Part shown: positions 1-8,854 of the stretch, piece after piece
Position numbering within the stretch: position 1 is the first letter of the stretch
How the letters are laid out: each line of letters begins with the position of its first letter
Assembly: GCA_902559035.1 (NCBI GenBank)
Contig: CACEGG010000011.1
Span: 1 to 38,770, forward strand
Source of the DNA: an uncultured Bacteroidota bacterium
Lineage (GTDB): Bacteria; Bacteroidota; Bacteroidia; Flavobacteriales; Flavobacteriaceae
Direction: 5' to 3'
DNA: 38,770 nucleotides
Translations under genes and position numbers: made by a program
The notes under the pieces: generated by a model
What the model saw: the letters and a program-made list of their open reading frames with translations, nothing else
Databases searched by the model: none
Told to the model about the DNA's origin: nothing

Positions 1-1
1 T

Positions 2-1589
2 TTAACTTTGGAAACAAATAATTTTGAAATAAATCCTTTTTCAAAAATTGGTAAAGATGTGATTTCAAATTTTGAAGGGGTTTTTAATTCTAATATTAGT
101 ATCAGTGGAAATACTAAAAATCCTAATTTTTTTGGAAGTATTGAAACTTCCAATGTTGCTTTTAAAATACCATATTTAAATGTTCGTTATGAGCTTGAGA
201 ATAACTCTACCTTTTTTTTTAGATGATCAATCTTTTTTTATTGATGACTTTGGTTTACATAATACCCTGACTGGCTCTGATGGAATTATATCAGGAAAAA
301 TCAGTCATAATATTTTTAAGGATTGGTTTTTAGAATTAGATATAAATTCCCAAAATTTATTGATCCTAAATACTAGTTCAAAGGATAACGATTTATACTA
401 CGGAAAAGGAATGTTTAACGGAGAAGCCATCATTTATGGACCTACAGAAAATCTATTAATCAAATTAATTGGCTCAACAAATAAAGGAACTTCTTTAGTA
501 ATCCCAATAAATGACTCAAAAAATATTGGAAATTTAAAATTTTTGAATTTTGTAAATCCTGAGTCTAAACAAAATATTAATCAGTCAATTAAAAAATCAC
601 TTTTGGTTGACTTAGATTTAGATTTTAACAACAATGCAAATCTAGAAGTTGTATTAGATCCAGAATCACAGTCCAAAATAAAAGGAGTTGGAAATGGTAA
701 GTTAAATTTTAAAATTAATACCCTTGGTAACTTTAATATGTTTGGTGACTTTCAAGTTGAAAAAGGGTCCTATTTTTATAGATCTCTTGGGATTGTTAAC
801 AGAGAGTTTGAGTTAATAAAAGGTTCGCGAATTACTTGGAATGGAGATCCATATTTAGGTGATTTAAATATAAATGCAAACTATGAAATTCCTGGTGGTG
901 CTAATCCTGCCATACTTATTCAAAACACTAGTTTTAATAGAAAAATACCGACCATCGTTAACATAAATCTTGAAGGTAATTTTAATGAAATGAAAACACC
1001 GTCATTCAAAATAAATTTTCCAAATACAAGAGGTCCGATTAAATCAGAACTTGATTATTATTTGGTAGACGATGAAAAAAGACAAAAACAAGCTTTATCG
1101 CTTTTATATCAAGGTACATTTATTGACGAAGTTTCTTTGTCATCTGTATCATCTCAAGCTATTACAAATAATTTATATCAAAGTGCTTCAGGCCTAATAG
1201 ATAACATATTTACAAATTCTGATGATAAAATGAATATTGGAATAAATTATTTGAAAGGTGATAAAAATGCAGCATCATCTTTATTAAATAGAGATAGATT
1301 AGGTCTTACTTTAAAATCAGAAATAAGTGATAAAATTTTAATCAATGGTAAAATTGGTGTTCCTGTTGGTGGAGTTGAAGAAAATGTAATAATTGGTGAT
1401 GTTCAAATAGAATTTCTTTTAAACGACGAAGGAAATTTAAAAGCGCGATTTTTTAATAAAGAAAATGAATATCAGTATTTTGGAGACGATATTGGTTATA
1501 CTCAAGGAATGGGAGTTTCATATGAGATTGATTTTAATGACATCAAAACATTGTTTAAGAATAGAAACAAAGAGAGGTCAAATAAATAA
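2..1589 (+). CDS. tamB: TamB-family translocation/assembly protein (C-terminal part, 5' end outside window, frameshifted)
   Basis: This is the C-terminal part (about 527 residues visible) of a TamB/DUF490 protein, the large periplasmic beta-rich protein that spans from the inner membrane to an outer-membrane Omp85 partner and moves lipid or helps place outer-membrane proteins. The family is recognised from the repeated beta-strand pattern and the closing segments typical of flavobacterial TamB, such as LNINANYEIPGGANPAI and the NFPNTRGPIKSELDYYL region. The gene is open from base 2 with no start, so it is cut by the window edge. Reading stops at 226 unless the frame shifts by +1 at a T9 run (212-220). 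After the shift, translation continues unbroken to 1589 with the expected sequence (DDQSFFIDDFGLHNT). A single extra T, in the cell or in the assembly, is the simplest explanation. Family call fairly sure; functional state uncertain. Confidence 0.8.
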
Positions 1590-1634
1590 AAATTCACCTT
1601 TAATAATTAGTTTGTAATTTTACTTAAAATTTTA

Positions 1635-2618
1635 ATGATGAAAGTTAAAAAAATAGCTGTTTTAACATCTGGAGGAGATTCACCTGGAATGAACACTGCA
1701 CTTAGAGCAGTGGTAAGAACTTGCGCTTATAAAAATATTGATTGTGTTGGAGTTTCCAGAGGATATCAAGGTTTGATTAATGATGATATAAAAACTTTAA
1801 AAACTAGAAGTGTTAGGGGAATTATTAACAGAGGTGGAACAATGTTGTATTCTGCTAGATCTGATGAATTTAGAACTAAAGAAGGTAGAGAAAAAGCCTT
1901 TAGCAACATAAAAAAACACGGTATTGATGGTCTTGTTGTGATTGGAGGAGATGGATCTTTTACTGGTGGTCTTATTTTTCAAAAAGAATTTGGTATTCCA
2001 GTAATCGGTATTCCAGGGACAATTGACAATGATTTGTATGGAACTTCTCATACTTTAGGTTACGATACAGCTTTAAATACTGTGATGGATGCAATTGATA
2101 AAATAAGAGATACTGCAATTTCTCATGATAGATTATTCTTTGTTGAAGTAATGGGTAGAGATGCAGGTCATATTGCATTAAATTCTGGAATAGCAATTGG
2201 TGCTCAAGAAATTTTAATTCCTGAACAAAATATGGGAATAGAAGGTCTTATTAGTTCTTTAAAAGACAGTAAGAAGAATGGAAAAACATCAAGTATTGTT
2301 GTAGTAGCTGAAGGAGATAAAACTGGAAAAAATGTTTTTGATCTTGCAAGGCAAGTAGAGGAGGAGTTTCCAAAATATGAAATTAGAGTTTCTGTTTTAG
2401 GTCATATGCAAAGAGGAGGTTCTCCAACCTGTTTTGATAGAGTTTTGGGTACAAAAATGGGCGTGAGAGCAGTTGAATCTTTGATAGATGGAGTTTCCGG
2501 TAAAATGATAGGAATAGATAATGGTAAAATAGTGTCAACATCATTAAAAAAGGCTATTAAAGGAGAAACTAAAATTGATCCTGAACTAATTCGTGTTTCA
2601 AGGATAATGAATATCTAA
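1635..2618 (+). CDS. pfkA: ATP-dependent 6-phosphofructokinase
   Basis: Phosphorylates fructose 6-phosphate to fructose 1,6-bisphosphate, the committed step of glycolysis, in the cytoplasm. The 327-residue length fits bacterial ATP-PfkA (about 320). Visible motifs are the ATP-binding GGDSPGMN near residue 13, GGDGS, the catalytic PGTIDND loop, GRDAGHIAL, and GHMQRGGSP near the sugar-phosphate site. The start is an ATGATG doublet; the first or the second ATG could be used. A near-consensus -7 box (TTAGTTTG, 1607-1614) lies 20 nt before the start, so it is probably transcribed apart from tamB. gapA follows after 131 nt, grouping two glycolytic genes. No unusual residues seen; the call is secure. 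Confidence 0.97.
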   Translation: MMKVKKIAVLTSGGDSPGMNTALRAVVRTCAYKNIDCVGVSRGYQGLINDDIKTLKTRSVRGIINRGGTMLYSARSDEFRTKEGREKAFSNIKKHGIDGLVVIGGDGSFTGGLIFQKEFGIPVIGIPGTIDNDLYGTSHTLGYDTALNTVMDAIDKIRDTAISHDRLFFVEVMGRDAGHIALNSGIAIGAQEILIPEQNMGIEGLISSLKDSKKNGKTSSIVVVAEGDKTGKNVFDLARQVEEEFPKYEIRVSVLGHMQRGGSPTCFDRVLGTKMGVRAVESLIDGVSGKMIGIDNGKIVSTSLKKAIKGETKIDPELIRVSRIMNI

Positions 2619-2717
2619 TAAAATTATCAAAATCTCATTTTTTTATAATTTTATTGTCATATTCACATTCTGATTAAAATTTTTTTTTTTTTAAGAATAG
2701 TATTATAGTTTTTTTTT

Positions 2718-2725
2718 TAGGTTTG
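2718..2725 (+). promoter_or_regulatory. Putative gapA promoter, -7 box TAGGTTTG
   Basis: A perfect match to the Bacteroidota -7 consensus TAnnTTTG, 24 nt before the ATG at 2750. No clear -33 TTG is visible; the spacer is filled by a T10 tract (2709-2718) and, further up, a T13 tract (2680-2692). A TTG at 2723 that could start a longer in-frame reading lies inside this box, which argues for the ATG at 2750 as the true start. Confidence 0.55.
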
Positions 2726-2749
2726 CCTCGCAATAATAAAAATATTAAA

Positions 2750-3751
2750 ATGTCAAAAATTAAATTAGGAATCAACGGTTTTGGGAGAATTGGAAGAATG
2801 GTTTTTCGTGCTTCACTAAAAAGAAATGACGTTGATGTCGTAGGTATAAATGATTTACTTGATGTAGAACATCTAGCATACTTATTAAAGTATGATTCAG
2901 TTCATGGAACATGTGATGCATCAATTTCTGTAAAAGACGGGAATTTAATTGTAAATGATAAAGTGATTAGAATAACAGCTGAAAGAGATCCTAAACAAAT
3001 TAGTTGGAATTCAATTGATACAGACATAGTTGCTGAATGTACAGGTATTTTTACTTCAATTGACAAAGCTCAAGCCCATATTGATGGTGGAGCTAAAAAA
3101 GTAGTAATTTCTGCTCCTTCACCTGACGCTCCAATGTTTGTAATGGGTGTTAATCATAATGATGTCAAGTCTGATGATTTAATAGTTTCTAACGCTTCTT
3201 GTACAACTAACTGTTTAGCTCCAGTAGCTAAAGTCTTACATGATGATTTTGGTATTTCTGAGGCACTAATGACAACTGTTCATGCCACAACAGCTACACA
3301 ATTTACTGTTGATGGTCCATCAAAAAAAGATTTCAGAGGAGGAAGAAGTTCTCTTGTAAATATTATGCCAGCCTCAACAGGCGCAGCTAAAGCTGTTACA
3401 AAGGTTATCCCTTCTTTAGTCGGCAAAATTACTGGAATGGCATTTAGAGTTCCAACCGCGAATGTATCAGTTGTAGATTTAACAGTTAAACTTGACGCTG
3501 ATACCTCATACGATGAAGTTATGAACTCATTAAAATCTGCATCTGAAAATAGTTTAAAAGGTATTTTAGGTTTTACTAAAGACTTAGTAGTCTCTCAAGA
3601 TTTTATTGGCGACCCTAGAACTTCAATAGTAGATTATAATGCAGGAATAGAATTAAACTCTTCATTTTTTAAAATAGTAACTTGGTACGATAATGAAGCT
3701 GGTTATTCGAATAAGCTTATTGATTTAGCTTGTCACATTAACTCACTTTAA
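2750..3751 (+). CDS. gapA: Type I glyceraldehyde-3-phosphate dehydrogenase
   Basis: Oxidises and phosphorylates glyceraldehyde 3-phosphate to 1,3-bisphosphoglycerate with NAD+ in the cytoplasm. The protein has 333 residues from the ATG at 2750, the standard length. Seen in order: the Rossmann motif [10 protein letters not shown] at residue 7, Asp35 in GIND (the usual NAD-selective position), the catalytic SNASCTTN with Cys151, and His178 in [10 protein letters not shown], followed by the FRGGRSS phosphate-site segment. An upstream in-frame TTG at 2723 would add nine residues absent from the family and would sit inside the promoter box, so the ATG is preferred. The GlcNAc kinase gene starts 8 nt after the stop and is probably co-transcribed. 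Confidence 0.97.
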   Translation: MSKIKLGINGFGRIGRMVFRASLKRNDVDVVGINDLLDVEHLAYLLKYDSVHGTCDASISVKDGNLIVNDKVIRITAERDPKQISWNSIDTDIVAECTGIFTSIDKAQAHIDGGAKKVVISAPSPDAPMFVMGVNHNDVKSDDLIVSNASCTTNCLAPVAKVLHDDFGISEALMTTVHATTATQFTVDGPSKKDFRGGRSSLVNIMPASTGAAKAVTKVIPSLVGKITGMAFRVPTANVSVVDLTVKLDADTSYDEVMNSLKSASENSLKGILGFTKDLVVSQDFIGDPRTSIVDYNAGIELNSSFFKIVTWYDNEAGYSNKLIDLACHINSL

Positions 3752-3759
3752 TTTACAAA

Positions 3760-4608
3760 ATGAGGTTAATTGTAGATAGCGGATCCACAAAAACAGATTG
3801 GATAGCTATTGATGAAAATGGTTCAATCATCTTTGAAACTTTTACACTTGGATTAAACCCACAGGTATTAACTGAATATATCATTGAAGAACGTATAATC
3901 AATAATTATGATTTGTATCAAAACAGGAAGAAAGTAAGTAAAATTTATTTTTATGGTGCGGGTTGTGGTACAAAACCTCCAAAAGACTTACTTTCAAAGG
4001 TTTTAAAGCTAATATTCATCAATTCTGATTTTGATATAAAGGAGGATACATATGCTGCTGTTTATTCATGTTGTAAACCAAATGAGAAAGCTATAGTTTC
4101 AATTTTAGGTACTGGATCTAATTGTAGTTACTTTGATGGAAAAAAATTAAACCAAAAAGTAACCTCTTTAGGATATGTTTTAATGGATGATGCTAGTGGA
4201 AATTATTTTGGAAGACAACTCTTAAGAGACTATTATTTTAACAGAATGTCAGCTGAATTAGAAAATAAATTTAAATCTGAATTTGATCTTGAGGCAGAGG
4301 TAATTAAAGATTCTTTATATAAAAAACCTAATCCAAATACTTATTTAGCAAAATTTGCAAAATTCCTGGTTGAAAATAAAAATTTAGAGTATTCTAAACA
4401 ATTAGTAAGAAAAGGATTTGATCTTTTTATAGAAAATCAAATTGAACAATTTGAAAATCATAAGAACGTTAATTTACATTTTGTTGGCTCAATCGGCTAT
4501 TATTTAAAAGATGAATTAAAAGAAGCTCTTGATAATAAAAATTTAAAATTAGGTAAGGTTTTAAGAAGACCTATTGAGGGTTTAGTAGCATTTCATCAAT
4601 CACATTAA
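3760..4608 (+). CDS. BadF/BadG-type N-acetylglucosamine kinase
   Basis: A 282-residue ASKHA-fold sugar kinase of the BadF/BadG/BcrA/BcrD ATPase group, best described as an N-acetylglucosamine kinase. The N-terminal phosphate-1 loop DSGSTKTDW (from residue 6) and the second phosphate-binding segment ILGTGSNCSYFDG are both present, and the chain ends with GLVAFHQS as in homologues. In Bacteroidota, enzymes of this type salvage amino sugars from peptidoglycan turnover or chitin. It lies 8 nt behind gapA and is likely read with it, placing amino-sugar salvage next to glycolysis. Substrate specificity (GlcNAc versus MurNAc or another hexosamine) cannot be settled from sequence alone. Confidence 0.82.
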   Translation: MRLIVDSGSTKTDWIAIDENGSIIFETFTLGLNPQVLTEYIIEERIINNYDLYQNRKKVSKIYFYGAGCGTKPPKDLLSKVLKLIFINSDFDIKEDTYAAVYSCCKPNEKAIVSILGTGSNCSYFDGKKLNQKVTSLGYVLMDDASGNYFGRQLLRDYYFNRMSAELENKFKSEFDLEAEVIKDSLYKKPNPNTYLAKFAKFLVENKNLEYSKQLVRKGFDLFIENQIEQFENHKNVNLHFVGSIGYYLKDELKEALDNKNLKLGKVLRRPIEGLVAFHQSH

Positions 4609-4610
4609 TT

Positions 4611-4991
4611 TTATTTTATAGCAATTAAAGATATTTCTACCCTAGCTCCCTTAGGTAACCCGGAAACTTCTACTGTTTCTCTGGTAGGCTCATTTCCAAT
4701 TTCAAAATAAGATCCATAAATTTCATTTACTTTTTGAAAATCGTCCATATTTGTAAGGAAAATTGTTGTTTTAATAATATTTTCAAAATTATAGTCTGCT
4801 TTTTTTAAAACTGCTTTAATATTTTTAAACACCTGTCTTGTTTCTGTTTCAATTGATTCATCTCGCATTTTCATACTAATGGGGTCTAAGGCAATTTGAC
4901 CTGAAAGATACAGAGTTCCACCAAATAATATGGCTTGATTATAGGGTCCAACAGGGTTAGGTGCATTACTTGTATTGATGATTTTTTTCAT
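4611..4991 (-). CDS. ridA: RidA family enamine/imine deaminase
   Basis: A 126-residue RidA/YjgF protein, normally a trimer that hydrolyses reactive 2-aminoacrylate and related enamines made by PLP enzymes, so protecting amino-acid metabolism. The family signatures are clear: NAPNPVGPYNQAI at the N-terminus, LYLSGQIALDP, and the substrate-carboxylate arginine in GARVEISLIAIK at the C-terminus. It stands 51 nt behind lptD on the same strand and may share its transcript. It ends 2 nt from the convergent GlcNAc kinase stop, with no obvious terminator between. Within the Rid superfamily the exact subgroup is less certain. Confidence 0.93.
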   Translation of the reverse strand: MKKIINTSNAPNPVGPYNQAILFGGTLYLSGQIALDPISMKMRDESIETETRQVFKNIKAVLKKADYNFENIIKTTIFLTNMDDFQKVNEIYGSYFEIGNEPTRETVEVSGLPKGARVEISLIAIK

Positions 4992-5042
4992 TGTAGTTTT
5001 TGAGTTTAAATTAAAACTGAAATTAAAGTTAAAAACTTTAAT

Positions 5043-7700
5043 CTATAACCTTTTATCAGGAAGCCTTCTTTTATCATATTTTAGGTCACTTAATAGATTA
5101 GATTTGATACCAATAAAAAAATACCAAGAAGCTCTTGTGCTAAATGGAACCCAGTTAAAATTCATTTTCCAACTATCTAAATCTCTTTCGAATCTTAACT
5201 GCGTGTAGGTAACACCTTTGTTTTTAAAATCATAACCAGAGGAACCTCCAACTTTCCATTTCTTTGAAAGTTCAAAATTAGCTGACATCATTAAAGAGTT
5301 ATTTGAGATATCTCTTTGTTTTCTATTATTAGAATATGTTAATGAATGAGCAATTCTTATATCCCATGGGATTTTATTTTGATAAAATGATGTTTCATTT
5401 TTGTCTTCATTATCATTTTCTTCTTCTTGCTCTTCATCAAAAGAACTGTCAGCAAAATCATTAGCTCTTCCAAACAAATCATCACTTCTTCCACCACTTC
5501 TTGAGTTGTCAAATCCTTTAGATTTATCATTTTTTGAATTTTTACTTGAGTAAGAAAAACCCAGATTTATATTAGCACTTGTCATTCTAAACAATCCACC
5601 ACCATTATTTACATTAAAAGTGTTAATTCTCCTCCCATTTTCATCTACTGTATAGGGATCAAAAGTTGCACCTAAATTTAAATCCAACTTATCCTCAAAT
5701 AATGAAGTGGAGGTAGTCATTCTGACTGGGCTCCATTTTAAAGAATCTGCAGCAATGTTATAGCTTGTAGAAAAATTAAGATTATTAAGGAGTTTAATTT
5801 TTTTTGGTTCAATCTTAGTGCTGTCCTTATCTCTTACTTTAGCTTCTAATACATTACTAAGGCCTAGTCCTATTGAACTGGAAAATGTATTACCAGGGGT
5901 GCCAAAAAATCCACCTTCAAATCTTGTGTATTCTGCTGTATTTCCGTTAGCATCAATTATATATTCATCATAATATTTTTCAAAACTAGGATTTATCCCG
6001 TATGTGACTGATGGTCTCATAACGTGTCTTATGGATTGTATTTTTTTTCCTTCCTTAAAATTGAAAACACCATATATTGTTGTACCAATACTTGCGTTAA
6101 AATTATATTTATTAAAACGATCAAAACCTCTGATGGTATCTTTTTTACCCTGTATTTGGTTTATAACATCATAATCATTTCTTTTAATTGTTTGTCCTGC
6201 CCAAATTTCTTCAAATCTTCCACCAATACTTACACTCAAGTGTTTTAAAAATTTAAAATTTGTACTCAAAGGAATAGAATGCTTCATCCCATATCTTGCA
6301 TCATTAAACATTTCTTTTTTTAAAAAAAGCGAGTCTGATGTTTGTATTCTATTTTCTCCCCTTAATGAATATTGTAGATTAATATTTTTTAGAATTCCTT
6401 TCTTTTGCCCATTTCTTTTTACAAAAGGATAAATTCTTTCAACATTTGCTTGTAGGGTTGGTAAACTCATATTTACAGTCTGTGTTCTAGTGTTTTGAGA
6501 ATGAGATGCGGTAAGTGATAAGTTAACAGACGGATATCCTCTAAATGTTTTTGAGTAAGAAACTGAAGAATTTAGAGTGTTATTAAGAAAGTTAGGGGTA
6601 TTGAGCTGGTTGACAGATTCTCTGAAATAGTTACTACTACCCAAGTTTACTGATGCAGAAAACCTGCTATTTGGATTAGACTTTGAATCTTGGCTGTGTG
6701 ACCATCTTATATTGTAAATATTGTTTTTGGAGTATCCTGGTAAACCTCGCTCTCCATTTATTAGATTTTCAAATCTTAAGCTTAAAGAGCCAGTGTATTT
6801 ATATCTTACTTTATATTTTGATTCGGCCCTAAAACCATAACTACCATTTGTATAGTAATCAGCTAATAGAGTTACATCAAAAAAATCACTTGGAGCAAAA
6901 TAATATCCACCATTTTGAATAAAATATCCCCTATCATTATTTTGACCTACACTTGGAAATATAAATCCGGTTGCTCTGTTTTGTGTCAAAGGAAAATATC
7001 CAAATGGTAGAAAAATTGGGGTGGGCACATCGGCAATATAAATGTTACTTAAACCTGCAATAATTTTATTTTTAGGAATAAACTTTCCTTTTCTTATCCT
7101 TATATAATAATCAGGATCTTCTTTTTTTGAGGTTGTAACTTTAGCTTCTTTAATAAAATAAACTGAATCGTTTTCTTTTTTTGTGGCTAAAGCTGAAACA
7201 TTCATTCCACTTTGTTCAGATCTGGAATTCCAAATCAAAGCCTTTTTTGTATCAAAATTAAATCTGATAGAATCAGGATTAACTTCATTTCCAGCTTGTT
7301 TAAAGTAAGGGGGTTGAATTAAATTTCCAGAAGAATCCTTAATTCTTCCTGCTGAAACTTCATTTTTGTTGTAATCTAAAATTATTAAACCAGACTTTAA
7401 CTCAGTGTCTTGATAGTAAAGTTCAGCTTTGTCGTATAAGTATAGCTTACCTTTCTTTTTATCAATTTTAATATATCCTTTGGCATTTCTAGTTATTTTA
7501 CCTAGCAACAGATTAGTTTTTCCTAAAGAATCATTTGATGATAAAGTATCTTTTTCCTTAATATCTTGTGAATAATTATATTGAAAAGTAAAAAATACTA
7601 TTAAAATAAAAATTAATTTAAATCTTAAATTATTATGTGAATATACTGCTGACAGATCCGAATATTTAAGTAGTAAAATTACATATATTTTTGGAGTCAT
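5043..7700 (-). CDS. lptD: LptD-type outer-membrane LPS assembly protein
   Basis: An 885-residue outer-membrane protein matching the flavobacterial form of LptD/OstA, the barrel that inserts lipopolysaccharide into the outer leaflet. After the signal segment comes a jelly-roll region (from about residue 65, NAKGYIKIDKKKGKLYLYDKAELYY) and then a long barrel of alternating strands, with GLPGYSKNNIYNIRWSHSQ and similar stretches. A strongly acidic Asp/Glu-rich stretch sits at about residues 750-770, where an outer loop would be expected. The first ATG gives a 25-residue lead before the hydrophobic signal core (residues 29-38, cleavage near YSQ at 45); no other ATG is available, so I keep it. Divergent from the amidase gene with 20 bp between, and followed by ridA. 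Confidence 0.85.
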   Translation of the reverse strand: MTPKIYVILLLKYSDLSAVYSHNNLRFKLIFILIVFFTFQYNYSQDIKEKDTLSSNDSLGKTNLLLGKITRNAKGYIKIDKKKGKLYLYDKAELYYQDTELKSGLIILDYNKNEVSAGRIKDSSGNLIQPPYFKQAGNEVNPDSIRFNFDTKKALIWNSRSEQSGMNVSALATKKENDSVYFIKEAKVTTSKKEDPDYYIRIRKGKFIPKNKIIAGLSNIYIADVPTPIFLPFGYFPLTQNRATGFIFPSVGQNNDRGYFIQNGGYYFAPSDFFDVTLLADYYTNGSYGFRAESKYKVRYKYTGSLSLRFENLINGERGLPGYSKNNIYNIRWSHSQDSKSNPNSRFSASVNLGSSNYFRESVNQLNTPNFLNNTLNSSVSYSKTFRGYPSVNLSLTASHSQNTRTQTVNMSLPTLQANVERIYPFVKRNGQKKGILKNINLQYSLRGENRIQTSDSLFLKKEMFNDARYGMKHSIPLSTNFKFLKHLSVSIGGRFEEIWAGQTIKRNDYDVINQIQGKKDTIRGFDRFNKYNFNASIGTTIYGVFNFKEGKKIQSIRHVMRPSVTYGINPSFEKYYDEYIIDANGNTAEYTRFEGGFFGTPGNTFSSSIGLGLSNVLEAKVRDKDSTKIEPKKIKLLNNLNFSTSYNIAADSLKWSPVRMTTSTSLFEDKLDLNLGATFDPYTVDENGRRINTFNVNNGGGLFRMTSANINLGFSYSSKNSKNDKSKGFDNSRSGGRSDDLFGRANDFADSSFDEEQEEENDNEDKNETSFYQNKIPWDIRIAHSLTYSNNRKQRDISNNSLMMSANFELSKKWKVGGSSGYDFKNKGVTYTQLRFERDLDSWKMNFNWVPFSTRASWYFFIGIKSNLLSDLKYDKRRLPDKRL

Positions 7701-7720
7701 AATTTTATATTAAAAATATA

Positions 7721-8812
7721 GTGAGATATCTTTTTAAAATTTTATTTATTTCTTTTGTTTTCTTAGGTATTCAATCTCTTTTTTCACAAAACTCCAATGA
7801 TAAATTTACTGTCGTATTAGACGCAGGACACGGCGGTAAAGATCCAGGGAATACAGGTAATGGATATTTAGAGAAAAATATTGCTTTATCCATCGCATTA
7901 CAAGTTGGTAAAGAATTGGAAAAACAAAAGGATATCAAAGTAATATACACTAGAAAAAAAGATGTTTTCGTTAATTTATTTAGACGAGCTGAAATCGCAA
8001 ATAAAGCCAAGGCAGATTTATTCATTTCTATTCATTGTGATTCTCACACGTCAAATGCGTATGGTGCAGGTACTTTTGTTCTTGGTTTACATGCAAACCA
8101 ACGTAATTTTGAAATTGCAAAAAAAGAAAACTCTGTTATTTTTAAGGAGGAAAATTACGAACAAAAATACGATGGATTTGACCCTAATAATCCAGAGTCT
8201 GTTATAAGTTTAGTATTGATGCAAGAGGATTATTTAGATCAAAGTATTGTTATAGCAGATTTAATTCAAAGAGCTTTTGTAAGTGATTTGAATAGAAAAA
8301 ACAGAACTGTTAAGCAGGCTGGTTTTATTGTATTAAAATACACTTACATGCCAAGTGTTTTAGTTGAAACAGGTTTTTTAACCAACAAGAAAGAGGGTGC
8401 TTATTTGAATTCTTCTAAAGGCCAAAGAGAGATGTCTTCTTCAATTGCTAAAGGAATAATTAAATACAAATCCAGATTTAGTAATGATTCAACTTTCGGA
8501 CCAATAAATTCATTTTCATATGAAGATTCTTCATTTAAACTGGAAGATGATTATTATTTGAAAATTCAAATAGCGTCAAGTAAAAAAAGAATCCCTTTAA
8601 AATCATACAATTTTAAAGGCTTAAAATCTCTAAGTACTGTAAAAACAGGAAGTTTTTATAGGTATTATTACGAAAAGACTAGAGATTATTCCATCGCCAA
8701 AAAACTTCTATTAAAAGCAAAAAACGATGGATACAAAGATGCTATAATAGTTGCATTTAAAAATGATACTAAAATTTCAATAAACGATTATTTATCTTCT
8801 GTAAAAAATTAA
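7721..8812 (+). CDS. N-acetylmuramoyl-L-alanine amidase (Amidase_3) with SPOR-like C-terminus
   Basis: A secreted zinc amidase that cuts the bond between N-acetylmuramic acid and L-alanine in peptidoglycan, used in cell separation and wall turnover. The start is GTG, followed directly by a signal peptide (residues 1-23, ending LFSQ). Amidase_3 residues are in place: His37 in LDAGHGG, Glu51, His105 in SIHCDSH, and catalytic Glu216 in VETGFL. The last 90 residues (about 275-360) show a SPOR-like pattern (YYLKIQIAS, then GYKDAIIVAF), which would bind denuded glycan at the septum. This part is weaker than the catalytic call. A TATTTTTG box (7686-7693) lies inside the 5' end of lptD and may be its promoter. 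Confidence 0.92.
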   Translation: MRYLFKILFISFVFLGIQSLFSQNSNDKFTVVLDAGHGGKDPGNTGNGYLEKNIALSIALQVGKELEKQKDIKVIYTRKKDVFVNLFRRAEIANKAKADLFISIHCDSHTSNAYGAGTFVLGLHANQRNFEIAKKENSVIFKEENYEQKYDGFDPNNPESVISLVLMQEDYLDQSIVIADLIQRAFVSDLNRKNRTVKQAGFIVLKYTYMPSVLVETGFLTNKKEGAYLNSSKGQREMSSSIAKGIIKYKSRFSNDSTFGPINSFSYEDSSFKLEDDYYLKIQIASSKKRIPLKSYNFKGLKSLSTVKTGSFYRYYYEKTRDYSIAKKLLLKAKNDGYKDAIIVAFKNDTKISINDYLSSVKN

Positions 8813-8830
8813 TACTGAAAAAATAATTCA

Positions 8831-8838
8831 TAACTTTG
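8831..8838 (+). promoter_or_regulatory. Putative mlaD promoter, -7 box TAACTTTG
   Basis: A perfect TAnnTTTG box 16 nt before the TTG start of the MCE gene, with a TTA at the -33 place (8809-8811) at the favoured 19-nt spacing. It implies a short leader of about 10 nt and a transcript separate from the amidase, and it supports the TTG at 8855 as the true start. Confidence 0.5.
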
Positions 8839-8854
8839 AAACAAATATTACAAT

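Noticed and set aside
2723-2749. Longer GapA start at TTG 2723
   Set aside because: The nine extra residues are not family-like and the TTG lies in the -7 box; the ATG at 2750 begins exactly at the conserved N-terminus.
4975-5208. Plus-strand open frame rich in Lys-Leu repeats
   Set aside because: It is a shadow of the ridA-lptD junction and the lptD 3' end; the repeat is only AT-rich low complexity.
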